From: Pseudomonadota bacterium
Lineage (GTDB): Bacteria; Pseudomonadota; Alphaproteobacteria; Rhizobiales; Rhizobiaceae
Assembly (NCBI GenBank): GCA_023428515.1
Contig: JAEYXI010000252.1
Location: 1 to 5,717 of the forward strand
Length of the DNA stretch: 5,717 nt
Direction of reading: 5' to 3'
In this document: in pieces, positions 5,550 to 5,717 of the stretch
Numbering within the stretch: the first letter of the stretch is position 1
How the letters are laid out: every line of letters starts with the position of its first letter
Position numbers and translations under genes: made by a program
Notes under the pieces: generated by a model
The model's database searches: none
What the model was told of the DNA's origin: nothing
The model's input: only the letters and a program-made list of their open reading frames with translations

Positions 5550-5717
5550 ATGCCAGCCCTGTCCAAAGCCGAACGCGCCCGCCGAGCGCGCCTCCTCGGA
5601 TCCGTGACCTTCATCGTCGGCCTGTGGCCGCTCGTCCCGGCGGCGGCTCAGACGATCACCCCATCGACCTGTCCCAGCGGTGTCCAGGCGACCCACTGCT
5701 ATCAAGGCATCTACACC
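5550..5717 (+). CDS. Secreted or outer-membrane protein, N-terminal 56 codons (3' end outside window)
   Basis: The frame starts at ATG 5550 behind SD GAGGA (5538-5542, 7-base spacing) and stays open to the right edge. It begins with a classic Sec signal peptide: a basic n-region (Lys6, Arg9, Arg11, Arg12, Arg14), a hydrophobic core LLGSVTFIVGLWPLVP (15-30) and a cleavage region PAAAQT, with likely cleavage after Ala33. There is no lipobox Cys at the cleavage site. The mature start, TITPSTCPSGVQATHCYQG (35-53), has two Cys (41 and 50) that could form a disulfide in the periplasm. No TonB box or other domain is visible in so short a piece. Export is well supported; function is unknown. An outer-membrane receptor, an autotransporter or a periplasmic protein all remain possible. 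Confidence -1.
   Translation, partial: MPALSKAERARRARLLGSVTFIVGLWPLVPAAAQTITPSTCPSGVQATHCYQGIYT

Overview
The window is GC-rich, gene-dense bacterial DNA. Strong Shine-Dalgarno (SD) sequences, abutting catabolic genes, a LytS/LytTR-type two-component pair and a PiuC-type dioxygenase together suggest a proteobacterium. A soil or plant-associated alphaproteobacterium (Hyphomicrobiales/Rhizobiales type) is my best guess, inferred from gene style only. There is no rRNA, tRNA, transposase, integrase or CRISPR array, and no stretch over 300 bases lacks a gene.

Left block (1-2325, + strand): the end of a sugar or hydroxy-acid catabolic operon. It holds the C-terminal half of a D-2-hydroxyacid dehydrogenase, a TIM-barrel sugar phosphate isomerase/epimerase that starts on the base after the previous stop, and a Gfo/Idh/MocA oxidoreductase whose SD overlaps the previous stop. 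An NAD(P) oxidoreductase, an epimerase/isomerase and a second dehydrogenase would fit breakdown of an unusual sugar, polyol or sugar acid. The substrate cannot be read from the sequence.

Middle block (2415-4354, - strand): a sensor histidine kinase with an N-terminal membrane domain and a LytTR response regulator. They overlap by 13 bases, so they are one translationally coupled signalling operon. It converges on the sugar operon across an 89-base gap that holds a weak terminator candidate.

Divergent gap (4355-4578) and right block (4579-5717, + strand): the gap is 224 bases, with an AT-rich part next to the kinase start. Its right half can fold into three hairpins closed by a long-range helix, followed by eight T residues and then a strong SD. 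The 3' arm of the first hairpin can alternatively pair with the SD and start region, which would be a switch-like arrangement. The SD serves an 82-residue reading frame whose residues 30-82 look like the N-terminal domain of a type I restriction-modification methyltransferase subunit (HsdM), cut off at the conserved PKEA motif. Five bases after its stop comes an intact piuC-like Fe(II)/2-oxoglutarate dioxygenase gene, whose likely SD lies within the codons of that PKEA motif. The window ends in the first 56 codons of a secreted protein with a clear signal peptide, preceded by a perfect 6+2+6 palindrome.

The most unusual part is 4457-4833: a possible structured leader, an hsdM remnant kept as a translated leader-like frame, and piuC expression apparently dependent on both.
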